In this document: in pieces, positions 52,320-60,849 of the stretch | Layout: each line of letters starts with the position of its first letter | Numbering within the stretch: position 1 is the stretch's first letter | Assembly: GCA_008501765.1 (NCBI GenBank) | Contig: QQUE01000007.1 | Span: forward strand, 248,001-312,000 | DNA: 64,000 nt | Direction of reading: 5' to 3' | DNA from: Calditrichota bacterium | GTDB lineage: Bacteria > Zhuqueibacterota > Zhuqueibacteria > Zhuqueibacterales > Geothermadaptataceae | The notes under the pieces: model-generated | The model's database searches: none | What the model was told of the DNA's origin: nothing | What the model saw: the letters and a program-made list of their open reading frames with translations, nothing else | Translations under genes and position numbers: made by a program

Positions 52320-54164
52320 TTATCTGTGTGCTTTGATAAAGTCTTCAATTCCGGCCGCAATTCCACGACAGACTTTCTCCTGAAAAACCGGGTCTATTAT
52401 TTTAGTTTCCTCGAAAGGCTGCATTATAAAAGCAGGCTCTACCAAAATTGATGGCATGCTTGTTATCCTGCACACAGCCAGATTTTTTGCGTGGAAACCT
52501 TTGTCGGGAAGGCCAGTTTGTTTTAGCATCCGCTTGTGAACGGCTTCTGCTAATGGTCGACTGTGTGGATGATAGTAAAACGTGCTCGTCCCCCTGACTT
52601 TTATCGGATTAACTCCATCGGGCAATGCATTAAAATGAATGCTGATAAACATATCGCTATTATTTGCCTCAGCAAAAAGAGGACGCTGGTGCAGGCTTAA
52701 TTCGGTTTCTTCTGTGCGCGTTAAAATTATATCCGCCCCCCGCTCCTCAAGCATCTTTTTTAACAAGCGGGCATAGGGAACGGTCATTATTTTTTCGTTG
52801 ATTCCGGTCAGGCCAAAAGCACCATCATCGGGGCCGTGGCCAGGATCGATACAAATTTTCATTCCCTCCAATGGTCGAGCACTATCAAGATCGAGAATGG
52901 GTGCTTTATTGAATCGGAAGACGATGTTTCTATCACGCTTTTGGACTTCATATCCCCAGACCATTTTTTTAGAAAACGACAGTCTAACTTGATAGGCATT
53001 ATCCCTGTCCATTTTTCCTGCAATTTTACTCAAAAGTGGATCATTATAGTCATTTCGTAACAAGCCAGGTGTGGTTGCAATATTCCAGAACATCACCGTA
53101 TAGTTCTTCAAATTGGAACTGTGCTGAATTTGAAATGGGATGGTATTCTCAGATATAAACTCAATAAAAACATGATCGCTATCACTTCGACTTCTATTAA
53201 TATATAACGGGGATGTTGGAACAGCTTTCATCTGTAAGTTTTCAAATGCTGTTGTTAAATTATCATGATTAACCCAAAAGGCTTGATTTTTATCAAACCG
53301 AATGCGCCTGTATTCACCATAGCCACCGTCATCGAAGACCAATGTACCTTCAAAAAAGGAAGTTAATAAAGTCCGCCCCCTGGACTTTTTGAATAATAAG
53401 ATATCCTGGTTGATTGCTTTAATATTCACGTCTTCATCATTTAGTACATGAATTGAATTTGGATTAATTGAAGTAGCGACCTGTTCATCGTGAGCAATTA
53501 ATGTATAATTCACCTGAATTACTTTGCCGATATCTTCATTATTTGGAGTAAAATAACCAACATACACACCGCGAACACGCGGCAAGCTCCATGGCGTATC
53601 GAAGCCAAAAGATGTATTTTTCCATCTATACCGTCGTCTATGATTGGCTTCCCGCATACGCTGCATTTTGCCACCATCTAAGCTGAAATACATACGGCTT
53701 CCGGGTGTCCCCTTCGCGATAACAGCTATTTGCTCCCCTTGCTTTATTGAAATATTTCGGTCCGGATAAATAAAACTATCATCAATTTTTGTGAATTTGC
53801 TCGAAGTTTCGAAAAGGTAGGTTGGCATATAAATTTCGCGTGAATCCGTAAAGGAACTGGTATCAGAAATAAATTGGGTTTCGATGCGCAGAGAACCGGC
53901 AGAGACGGGTATCATGCATAAAAATGTTTGATTTGGAAAAAGCATGGCGTTGAAACCATTTACAGAAACACGCATATCGCGAGACGGATAATTGCCGAAT
54001 ACAAACGTAGAATCAGTTGCATTTATAACATCACCGTGCTTCGGATAGACTACGTTAAAACCATTTTGGGGGAAAATAACTTCGGGTGCAGAAAGTTCTA
54101 AAAATATGAGAATTTGTAAAAATGCTAAAATACGAAGTAAAAAAGACTTTGTCATCTGCGCCAT
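52320..54164 (-). CDS. N-acetylmuramoyl-L-alanine amidase (Amidase_3) with large N-terminal region
   Basis: A 614-aa exported protein with signal peptide (about residues 1-28). Residues 30-420 form a beta-rich region of unknown fold (with SH3-like parts such as ISIKQGEQIAVIAKGTPGS). The catalytic domain (about 425-614) has ICIDPGHGPDDGAFGLTGINEK with zinc His and Glu, SIHFNALPDG with the second His, and SILVEPAFIM. It hydrolyses the amide bond between MurNAc and the stem peptide, in cell-wall turnover or division. The length is larger than typical AmiC. It is followed by moeA on the minus strand upstream after 50 bases. Confidence 0.9.
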   Translation of the reverse strand: MAQMTKSFLLRILAFLQILIFLELSAPEVIFPQNGFNVVYPKHGDVINATDSTFVFGNYPSRDMRVSVNGFNAMLFPNQTFLCMIPVSAGSLRIETQFISDTSSFTDSREIYMPTYLFETSSKFTKIDDSFIYPDRNISIKQGEQIAVIAKGTPGSRMYFSLDGGKMQRMREANHRRRYRWKNTSFGFDTPWSLPRVRGVYVGYFTPNNEDIGKVIQVNYTLIAHDEQVATSINPNSIHVLNDEDVNIKAINQDILLFKKSRGRTLLTSFFEGTLVFDDGGYGEYRRIRFDKNQAFWVNHDNLTTAFENLQMKAVPTSPLYINRSRSDSDHVFIEFISENTIPFQIQHSSNLKNYTVMFWNIATTPGLLRNDYNDPLLSKIAGKMDRDNAYQVRLSFSKKMVWGYEVQKRDRNIVFRFNKAPILDLDSARPLEGMKICIDPGHGPDDGAFGLTGINEKIMTVPYARLLKKMLEERGADIILTRTEETELSLHQRPLFAEANNSDMFISIHFNALPDGVNPIKVRGTSTFYYHPHSRPLAEAVHKRMLKQTGLPDKGFHAKNLAVCRITSMPSILVEPAFIMQPFEETKIIDPVFQEKVCRGIAAGIEDFIKAHR

Positions 54165-54214
54165 ATATTTTGAATATTCTACCTTATTTACGGATCAAAA
54201 AAAGTGATGAACAA

Positions 54215-55429
54215 TTATATTAAATCATAAAAACTACAAAGTTGCACTTCACATTGGCTACCTTTGCTGAGTTTTATATTTTCCCGAGGGCAAATCAAAA
54301 ATGAATTATGCGCGGAAAAACCGGTAATATCTCCACTACCTTTTGTCATTAACGGGCGCGTAAAATATTGACCGTTTTTGTAAAAAGTAATAGCAGGATG
54401 ATAAACCTCCCTTTGGGATTTATTCACAAACGATTCGGTGATTTCCGCAAGAATCAATTTATGCCGGAAGTTCGAAAAACCCATCATTTTCCGAATTGCC
54501 GGGCGAACAAATACTTCGAAAACTGTCGAACTCGAAACAGGGTTGCCCGGCAGCCCGAATACCAAACCATTCTGATGTTTGGCAAAAACAGTAGGTTTGC
54601 CTGGCTTGATCGCAACTTTTTCAAAATATACTTCCAATTTCAGGTCATTGAATACATCCGTAACAAAATCTAAATCACCCATCGATACGCCACCGGAAAT
54701 CAGGAGCACATCTGAACTAAGCCCGGCTTCTATTTTTTGTTTTATCGTATCGCGCTCATCTTTCGCTACCCCGAGCATTTGACTTTCGACGCCCAAATTT
54801 TGGCACAAAGCATGAAGCGTATAACTATTTGAATTTCGAATTTGCCCCATACCGGGTTTTTCAGATGGTGCGACCAGTTCATCGCCCGTAGATAAAATTG
54901 AGACTTTTGGTGTTCGAAAGACGGCAATTCGCGGTTTCCCGGCAGTCGCAAGTACACCCACTACAGATGGATTGATAAACGTTCCCTTCGCCAGCACCCG
55001 GCTGCCCTTCTGCATTTCTGTACCTTTGAATACAATATGCTGTCCAGCTTGTGTGGGCTCTAAAATTTGAACAGTACTAGTAGTATCGCTCCGACGTGTC
55101 AATTCAACTTCCCGAACACTATCCGCTCCTGCCGGCATCGGCGCCCCGGTCATGATTTTAGCCGCTTCCCCCCTCTTGATCGAGAATTGCGGGAACTCTC
55201 CTGCCGGGATAAATCCAACAATTTTAAGCTCTGTTGGCGTGCTATGCACATCAACTGATCGTACAGCATAGCCATCCATCATACTTCTGTCAAATGGAGG
55301 CATATCGATATCCGTTGTGATATTTTCCGCCAGAACTCGGCCAGTTGCATTTTCTAAAGTTGTAATTTCTTCGCCCAGTTGCCGGGTCTCGTTGATAATT
55401 ACATTGAACGCTTCTTTAACGGTGAGCAT
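54215..55429 (-). CDS. moeA: Molybdopterin molybdenumtransferase MoeA
   Basis: A 404-aa MoeA/gephyrin-family enzyme that inserts molybdate into molybdopterin-AMP. It has DMPPFDRSMMDGYAVRS (about residues 43-59), MTGAPMPAGADSV, ILSTGDELV, RNSNSYTLHA, LISGGVSMGDLDFV and FGLPGNPVSS. The family length is normal. The ATG at 55429 is chosen over a TTG two codons earlier; it overlaps the stop of the upstream SPOR gene, suggesting coupling. It provides molybdenum cofactor for enzymes not in this window. Confidence 0.95.
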   Translation of the reverse strand: MLTVKEAFNVIINETRQLGEEITTLENATGRVLAENITTDIDMPPFDRSMMDGYAVRSVDVHSTPTELKIVGFIPAGEFPQFSIKRGEAAKIMTGAPMPAGADSVREVELTRRSDTTSTVQILEPTQAGQHIVFKGTEMQKGSRVLAKGTFINPSVVGVLATAGKPRIAVFRTPKVSILSTGDELVAPSEKPGMGQIRNSNSYTLHALCQNLGVESQMLGVAKDERDTIKQKIEAGLSSDVLLISGGVSMGDLDFVTDVFNDLKLEVYFEKVAIKPGKPTVFAKHQNGLVFGLPGNPVSSSTVFEVFVRPAIRKMMGFSNFRHKLILAEITESFVNKSQREVYHPAITFYKNGQYFTRPLMTKGSGDITGFSAHNSFLICPRENIKLSKGSQCEVQLCSFYDLI

Positions 55430-55431
55430 AA

Positions 55432-56268
55432 TCAATCTGTGGTTAGTTTTGCTAGTCTATAATTAATTTTATGAAGTTTTTTAATTTTATTTCCAAAGTC
55501 CCGGGCGCTCTTCTCGGAATCAAATCGCCCAAGGATAACACGGTATAGACTGCCCGTCCGGGTTTTGTAAGGAACAATTTCGCTTTTATAGCCAAGTTTA
55601 CCGTAATATTGCCGCTGACTTGCAGCGTTGGAATAATTACTGAAAGCACCAATCTGCACAGCAAAAATAATTTGGGGAGCATTGGGACGCGCAACATGCG
55701 TCTCTTTCTTCTCCCGTTTTGTTGCGTTTCGCAGCGTCTCAATATATTTTAGATCCTCATCCGCAAGTATAATAACATCGACATCTTTTGACTTTTTAAT
55801 GACTGCTTTCAATTCCGATTCAGCCGCATCAAGTTTAGATTGTGCGAGTAACATCCTTGCAGCAAAATATTGGCAAAGTGGCCGGTTCCCGGAGTTGGGA
55901 TAATCTGTGACGACATATAAAAAGAAAATCCTCGCACGCTCGTAATCGCCTTTGGCATAATTATATTGCGCGATTTTGAACAAAGCATCCGGTGCGTATC
56001 GTGATGCTTTATTTTTGAAATAAATATCAGAATAAAGTTTAAAGGCCTCCTGTCCATTTTCGACCAGGATTGTCTGTAGGAATAGAATTTCCGGAGAGGC
56101 TGGGTAGCGTTTCGCCACTTTTTCAAGCCTTTCCTGTGCTGTTTGTAAATCGTGTTCGGCAATAATTTGCAGTATTTGTTTTTCCGAGAGTTGAGCCTGT
56201 GCGGAGTTATGAAACGGGGAAAAGCAAAGTATGATCCAAAAATATTTATAAAAATTCCGAAAGTACAT
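55432..56268 (-). CDS. TPR/SPOR-domain exported protein
   Basis: A 278-aa exported protein with a signal peptide (residues 1-25, ending SAQA|QLS), followed by tetratricopeptide-like repeats (about residues 30-180, including PDALFKIAQYNYAKGDYERARIFF), and a C-terminal SPOR domain (about 200-275) starting IIFAVQIGAFSNYSNA. SPOR domains bind denuded peptidoglycan strands at division sites. This fits the amidase gene two places downstream in the same direction. The end overlaps moeA. Confidence 0.88.
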   Translation of the reverse strand: MYFRNFYKYFWIILCFSPFHNSAQAQLSEKQILQIIAEHDLQTAQERLEKVAKRYPASPEILFLQTILVENGQEAFKLYSDIYFKNKASRYAPDALFKIAQYNYAKGDYERARIFFLYVVTDYPNSGNRPLCQYFAARMLLAQSKLDAAESELKAVIKKSKDVDVIILADEDLKYIETLRNATKREKKETHVARPNAPQIIFAVQIGAFSNYSNAASQRQYYGKLGYKSEIVPYKTRTGSLYRVILGRFDSEKSARDFGNKIKKLHKINYRLAKLTTD

Positions 56269-56297
56269 AAAAAGAAATCACATCCATCTCTAAAAAA

Positions 56298-57347
56298 TCA
56301 GGACTCACGATTATTAATTAAAGCGATGGCTTGTTCAACAGCTAACAAATCTTTACCACTTCGATGGTAATAGCGAATTAAATGTTCCCGGGCTGGCGCG
56401 TATTCAGGGTTTAACTGCAACACATTTTGGCAAATGTCGATAGCCTGATCCAAATGGCCTTTTTTCACTTTCAGCCGGGCTAAATGCATGTATGCTTCCC
56501 AGTTTTCCGGGCTTTGCGTAATTACCTGATTATATATATTTTCGATTTCACCGAATTCACCCAATTGATAGAGCAAATCTTTGATCGGCTGAAAAGCTGC
56601 GGATGCCTGGTCGGGCGCATTTTGAACAAACTTTTTCAATGTATTCAGCGCATCTTGCGGTCTTTTCTCCCGCATATAACTATCGCTTAATCCAATGTAT
56701 GCGTCAGCCGATTGTTTGTCGATCTTGAAAGCTTCACGAAAAGCGAGCCGGGCATCTTTTTCTTTGTTATTAGCAGCGAATTTTTTGCCCATATTTATTT
56801 TATAAGTGGCCAATTTCGCCTTATTCAAATTTCCTTTAATTTTCGCTAAACTTTTGTAGGCTCCTGCAGCGTCTTCCCACTGGCCAAGATTTTCAAAAAT
56901 TTGCAGTTGCTTCTCTTTTGCCCAGAGATCATCCGGTTTGATTTCCCAGATTTTACTAATCATTTTGAGCGCCAGATCCAGTCTTTCCAGCTTTTCATAA
57001 TCGGCAACAAGGCTGCGAAATACTTGCATTCGTTGGACTTCAGAAAGAGTCGTCCGTGCTGTCAGGTCGCGATGAATCTTAATTCCTTGTTCAGAATTAC
57101 CATTTTCCCGCAAAATATCGCCAATTTTTATGTAAGCATCAATATTGGTTGTATCTTTCTGAACAGTGTCCCGAAGTTTGCGTAACGCCATCGTGACATC
57201 ATCTTCTAATAAATAATTCAATCCAGCTGCATAATCTGCTGCCGCATCATTCTCTTTTTTGGGTTTGCGCTTCCATGAAATAAATGAAAGACCGGCAAGT
57301 ACGATTACGCCCAAAAGGGTAAAAATCAGTATTTTAAGTTCTTCCAT
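56298..57347 (-). CDS. lapB: TPR-repeat membrane protein, LapB-like
   Basis: A 349-aa protein with one N-terminal membrane helix (residues 5-24, ILIFTLLGVIVLAGLSFISW), followed by about eight TPR units spanning residues 40-345 (for example NIDAYIKIGDILRENGNSEQ, NWEAYMHLARLKVKKGHLDQ). Its position after lapA and the cmk-rpsA pair copies the E. coli order cmk-rpsA-ihfB-lapA-lapB, which supports the LapB role in LPS synthesis control. The C-terminal rubredoxin CxxC pairs of E. coli LapB are absent here, so the function may differ. Confidence 0.7.
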   Translation of the reverse strand: MEELKILIFTLLGVIVLAGLSFISWKRKPKKENDAAADYAAGLNYLLEDDVTMALRKLRDTVQKDTTNIDAYIKIGDILRENGNSEQGIKIHRDLTARTTLSEVQRMQVFRSLVADYEKLERLDLALKMISKIWEIKPDDLWAKEKQLQIFENLGQWEDAAGAYKSLAKIKGNLNKAKLATYKINMGKKFAANNKEKDARLAFREAFKIDKQSADAYIGLSDSYMREKRPQDALNTLKKFVQNAPDQASAAFQPIKDLLYQLGEFGEIENIYNQVITQSPENWEAYMHLARLKVKKGHLDQAIDICQNVLQLNPEYAPAREHLIRYYHRSGKDLLAVEQAIALINNRES

Positions 57348-57382
57348 AGGTTTTTATTTAAATTAAGTACAATAAATGAGAA

Positions 57383-57736
57383 TTATTTTTCTGGCTTGGC
57401 AGAATCGGGTTTATTTTCCGGAGCGGGTAACAACTCAATGTCGGACTCGATCGATAGGTTGCGTAAATTATCCAATTCCTTGCGCAGTTTGGAATTGCGA
57501 AGATTTGCTTTCCGGATATCAGTTTTTAGAGCAAATACCTGGAAAATTGACATAAAAAGCCAGAACACAACACCAAGAGCAAATGAGATATAAACCACGA
57601 TCCAAATCGGCAACGGGCCTGTTTCGAAACTCCCTTTTATAAGTACCACAGATACTTGTTCAGCTGTATTTTGTAAAGCAAATCCCAAAATAAACAAAAC
57701 AATTATTGCAGTAAATACCCAGCGTACGATCCACAT
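57383..57736 (-). CDS. lapA: LapA family (DUF1049) membrane protein
   Basis: A 117-aa inner-membrane protein with two helices (about residues 5-22, VFTAIIVLFILGFALQN, and about 42-65, WIVVYISFALGVVFWLFMSIF), then a cytoplasmic coiled coil (LRNSKLRKELDNLRNLS) and a hydrophilic Pro-rich tail. This is the LipopolysaccharideA assembly domain protein layout, with the F-A-x-Q-N-x-x-x-V-x-V signature after helix 1. It is adjacent to the LapB-like gene. Confidence 0.88.
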   Translation of the reverse strand: MWIVRWVFTAIIVLFILGFALQNTAEQVSVVLIKGSFETGPLPIWIVVYISFALGVVFWLFMSIFQVFALKTDIRKANLRNSKLRKELDNLRNLSIESDIELLPAPENKPDSAKPEK

Positions 57737-57804
57737 GGATAGCTCCTTATGATGTCAGGTGAAAACAGGCTGTATGCCGAAAACAGCATACAGCCATAAA
57801 AATA

Positions 57805-59784
57805 TTATTTCTTTGCGTCGTCAACCTCAGCTTCTTCAGATGTGGAATCATCTTCCACAGTATCAGTTTTAGCTGCTTCAGATTCATCTGCGACTACTTC
57901 AGTTTTCACTTCTTCCGCAGCGGGTTCAGCGACAACTTCAACAGGTGGTGCAGCTTCAACTTTTGCCGTCTCATCGGTTGATGGTTCGGTTTCGGCCGCT
58001 GCTTCGGCAACCGGCTCCTCTTCGGCAGCAGTGTTCACAGGTGTTTCTGATTCAGTCTCAGTAACTGCTTTTGGCGCCGCTTCCTTCTCAGCATCTTCAG
58101 CAACTGAAGGTTTTGCATCGTCTGGCATGCCTTCAACAGCGACTTTTTCAGAAAGGATGATTTTCTTATTCTCAGCATTGAATTCGATCACCGACAGTTC
58201 CAAATCATCACCAACAGCATATGCATCAGATGGTTTGCCCAAATTATCTTTTACAAGATGACTGATCGGGACAAAACCGTCAACTTCATCCGGCAATTCA
58301 ACGATAACGCCTTTGTCAATCATCCGGACAATTTTACCACTTGTCTTGGTGCTGACTTTGTAGGCGTTCTCGAAATTATCCCACGGATTTTGTTTTGTCT
58401 GCTTATAGCCGAGAGAAATTCGACGATTGCCCTTATCCACATTCAGAACAACGACATCAATTTCTTCTGCTTTCTTCAGAACTTCTCCAGGGTGGCGAAT
58501 TTTCTTCGTCCATGAAAGATCGGATATGTGGACGAGACCATCAATTCCTTCTTCCAGTTCGACAAAAGCGCCAAAATTAGTCAAATTGCGCACGATTCCG
58601 TGCTGGGCTGAACCGATAGGATAGCGGTCTTCAATTTGATCCCATGGATCTGGCTCAAGTTGTTTCAAGCCAAGCGATATCTTCCTGTCTTCGGCATCGA
58701 GGCTTAATACCTTGCATTCGATAACTTCACCGATGGTAACAAGTTTCGAAGGATGGCGAATATGCTGTGTCCAACTCATTTCTGAAATGTGGATCAGGCC
58801 TTCAACGCCTTTTTCCAGTTCAATAAATGCGCCATAATCAGAGATACTGACAACTTTACCTTCAATGATTGCTCCAACCGGGTATTTCTCGTCAACATCA
58901 ATCCACGGATGGGGTTGCAGTTGTTTCAAACCAAGAGAAATTCTGTCTTTCTCATCATTGAAATCGAGGACCTGAACGGTAATCGTTTCGTCGAGCGAAA
59001 CAATCTCTGATGGATGGCTGACACGGCCCCATGAGAGGTCGTTAATGTGTAACAAGCCGTCCACACCACCGAGGTCGATAAAGACACCGAAATCGGTAAT
59101 ATTCTTAACTGTACCTTCGAGTTCTTGTTCTTTTTCAAGATTTTCGAGGATTTTACCGCGCTGTTCCTTGAGTGTTTCTTCCACAAGAACTCTATGCGAA
59201 ACTACGATATTCTTGCGAAGCTCATTCACTTTAACGATTTTAAAATCGAGATCTTTGCCAATAAATGCATCGAAATCGCGAATTGGCCGAACATCGATTT
59301 GTGATCCAGGCAGAAAGGCATCGACACCCATGATATCGACAACAATACCGCCTTTGATGCGACGAACGCATCTGCCTGTAAGGACATCACCGCGGTCAAA
59401 CGAGTCCGTGATTTTTGCCCATACACGCATAAAATCAGCTTTGCGTTTTGAAAGAACAAGTTCACCATCAACATTTTCTACATTATCGAGAAAAACTTCG
59501 ATTTCGTCACCGATTTTCAATTCATCAGGCTCGGTAAATTCCTCAATAGAAACGATGCCTTCAGATTTAAAGCCGATATCAATCGAGACGTCTTTGTGGG
59601 AGATCGCAATTACACGACCAACGACAAGTTCGCCTTCAACGAAATCCTCGATAGTGTTGTCATACAGTTGTAAGAAATTTTCATATTCCTCCTCACCGTA
59701 TTCCTGTTCTTCTTTGAGATCGCTAAAACTAACGACCTTTTCTTCATCAGCAAAGAGCTGATTTTGGGTTTGTGGTTTAGACAT
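57805..59784 (-). CDS. rpsA: 30S ribosomal protein S1
   Basis: A 659-aa protein with six S1 (OB-fold) domains, at about residues 50-120, 135-200, 210-280, 295-370, 380-455 and 465-545; the repeated text is EGTVKNITDFGVFIDLGGVDGLLH...RISLGLKQL. It recruits mRNA to the 30S subunit. After residue 545 comes an unusual tail of about 110 residues, very rich in Glu, Ala, Val and Pro (for example EAAPKAVTETESETPVNTAA), likely disordered. AGGAGG stands before the ATG. It lies between cmk and lapA. Confidence 0.96.
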   Translation of the reverse strand: MSKPQTQNQLFADEEKVVSFSDLKEEQEYGEEEYENFLQLYDNTIEDFVEGELVVGRVIAISHKDVSIDIGFKSEGIVSIEEFTEPDELKIGDEIEVFLDNVENVDGELVLSKRKADFMRVWAKITDSFDRGDVLTGRCVRRIKGGIVVDIMGVDAFLPGSQIDVRPIRDFDAFIGKDLDFKIVKVNELRKNIVVSHRVLVEETLKEQRGKILENLEKEQELEGTVKNITDFGVFIDLGGVDGLLHINDLSWGRVSHPSEIVSLDETITVQVLDFNDEKDRISLGLKQLQPHPWIDVDEKYPVGAIIEGKVVSISDYGAFIELEKGVEGLIHISEMSWTQHIRHPSKLVTIGEVIECKVLSLDAEDRKISLGLKQLEPDPWDQIEDRYPIGSAQHGIVRNLTNFGAFVELEEGIDGLVHISDLSWTKKIRHPGEVLKKAEEIDVVVLNVDKGNRRISLGYKQTKQNPWDNFENAYKVSTKTSGKIVRMIDKGVIVELPDEVDGFVPISHLVKDNLGKPSDAYAVGDDLELSVIEFNAENKKIILSEKVAVEGMPDDAKPSVAEDAEKEAAPKAVTETESETPVNTAAEEEPVAEAAAETEPSTDETAKVEAAPPVEVVAEPAAEEVKTEVVADESEAAKTDTVEDDSTSEEAEVDDAKK

Positions 59785-59873
59785 TTAAAAAAGCCTCCTT
59801 TTATTTTTTTCTACGCCCGTGAGCATAGATTTTTTACATGTAAAACTACTATCCGGAAATATCTTCGCCGATA

Positions 59874-60572
59874 TCAGTGGACAGTTTGTTGATACATCCC
59901 GACAATTTTATCAACTTGTTGCTCAATTGTCAATTCGGTTGTATCAAGCACAAAAGCATCAACCGCTTTTTTTAGTGGTGCAACAGCTCGCTCGGAATCG
60001 AATTTATCACGCGCAACGATTTCATCGCGCAATTTTGTGAACGATACCATCGTTCCCTTTTTTTCCAGCTCGAGTTTTCTTCTTGTTGTTCGCGCTTTTA
60101 GAGAAGCCTGTAAAAAAACTTTCAATTGTGCATGTGGGAAAACGACTGTCCCAATGTCTCGTCCTTCAACGACATAATTTCCGGCCGAGGCAATTTTACG
60201 CTGCAGGGTAACCATGGCGTGTCGTACTTTTGCATGCTTTGAGACAAGACTCACATTGTTCGTCACTTCCAATGAACGAATTTCTTCCGTGATCTCTTTA
60301 GAATTTGACCACACCCGGGTCATATTTCCAGCGGCTTGCAATTTAAATTCAGTTGAAGAAATCAGTAGATCCAGGGTTTCTTCGTCCTCAAGATCGAGGC
60401 GTTTTTCTAATGCTTCAAGTGTGACTGCACGGTACAATGCACCGGTATCTAAAAAAGTAAAGCCGAGCTTGGTTGCAACCAGCTTGGCTGTCGTACTTTT
60501 CCCTGAACCTGCAGGGCCATCGATAGCAATGATTTCGTTTGTCTTATCATGCTTTGGCTGCTGAATTTTCAT
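59874..60572 (-). CDS. cmk: Cytidylate kinase
   Basis: A 232-aa kinase that phosphorylates CMP and dCMP. The P-loop is IDGPAGSGKSTTAK (about residues 17-30), then LDTGALYRAVTLEAL, VVEGRDIGTVVFPHAQLKVFLQAS (about 135-158, two stretches), RTTRRKLELEKKG and RDKFDSERAVAPLKKA. The arrangement is normal. It stands upstream of rpsA with about 90 bases between them, the same order as in many bacteria. Confidence 0.96.
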   Translation of the reverse strand: MKIQQPKHDKTNEIIAIDGPAGSGKSTTAKLVATKLGFTFLDTGALYRAVTLEALEKRLDLEDEETLDLLISSTEFKLQAAGNMTRVWSNSKEITEEIRSLEVTNNVSLVSKHAKVRHAMVTLQRKIASAGNYVVEGRDIGTVVFPHAQLKVFLQASLKARTTRRKLELEKKGTMVSFTKLRDEIVARDKFDSERAVAPLKKAVDAFVLDTTELTIEQQVDKIVGMYQQTVH

Positions 60573-60783
60573 CAGCTTTAATTATACGATGCTTTTTCTT
60601 AAAAAACAATCAAAGAATTGGTTATTAAACTATAAAATCAAATATTTCTGAAATATTTAACTTCATAATATTCACCGTCACGAGATATTGTAAAATTATT
60701 TTAAATATATGAAATTCAGCCACTATTTTTTTTAGTGATTTCATTGTCAATATCAACTGAATTGAAGGAGAAAAAAGTGGGTT

Positions 60784-60825
60784 TAAAAAAAGCATGACCT
60801 CGAAAATAATTCAAGACCATGCTTC
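60784..60825 (-). terminator. Rho-independent terminator after the 569-aa Rossmann protein gene
   Basis: On the minus strand AAGCATG-g-TCTTGAA pairs with TTCGAGG-t-CATGCTT, followed by TTTTTT. It lies 25 bases after the stop at 60850 and separates this upstream group from cmk. The rest of the gap 60573-60849 is AT-rich. Confidence 0.85.
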
Positions 60826-60849
60826 TATTTGAGCTAATTCTCCATATAA

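Noticed and set aside
57842-58261. Ser/Thr/Ala-rich 139-codon frame opposite rpsA, and similar frames up to 59761
   Set aside because: They are antisense shadows of the acidic tail and S1 repeats of rpsA and have no start signals.
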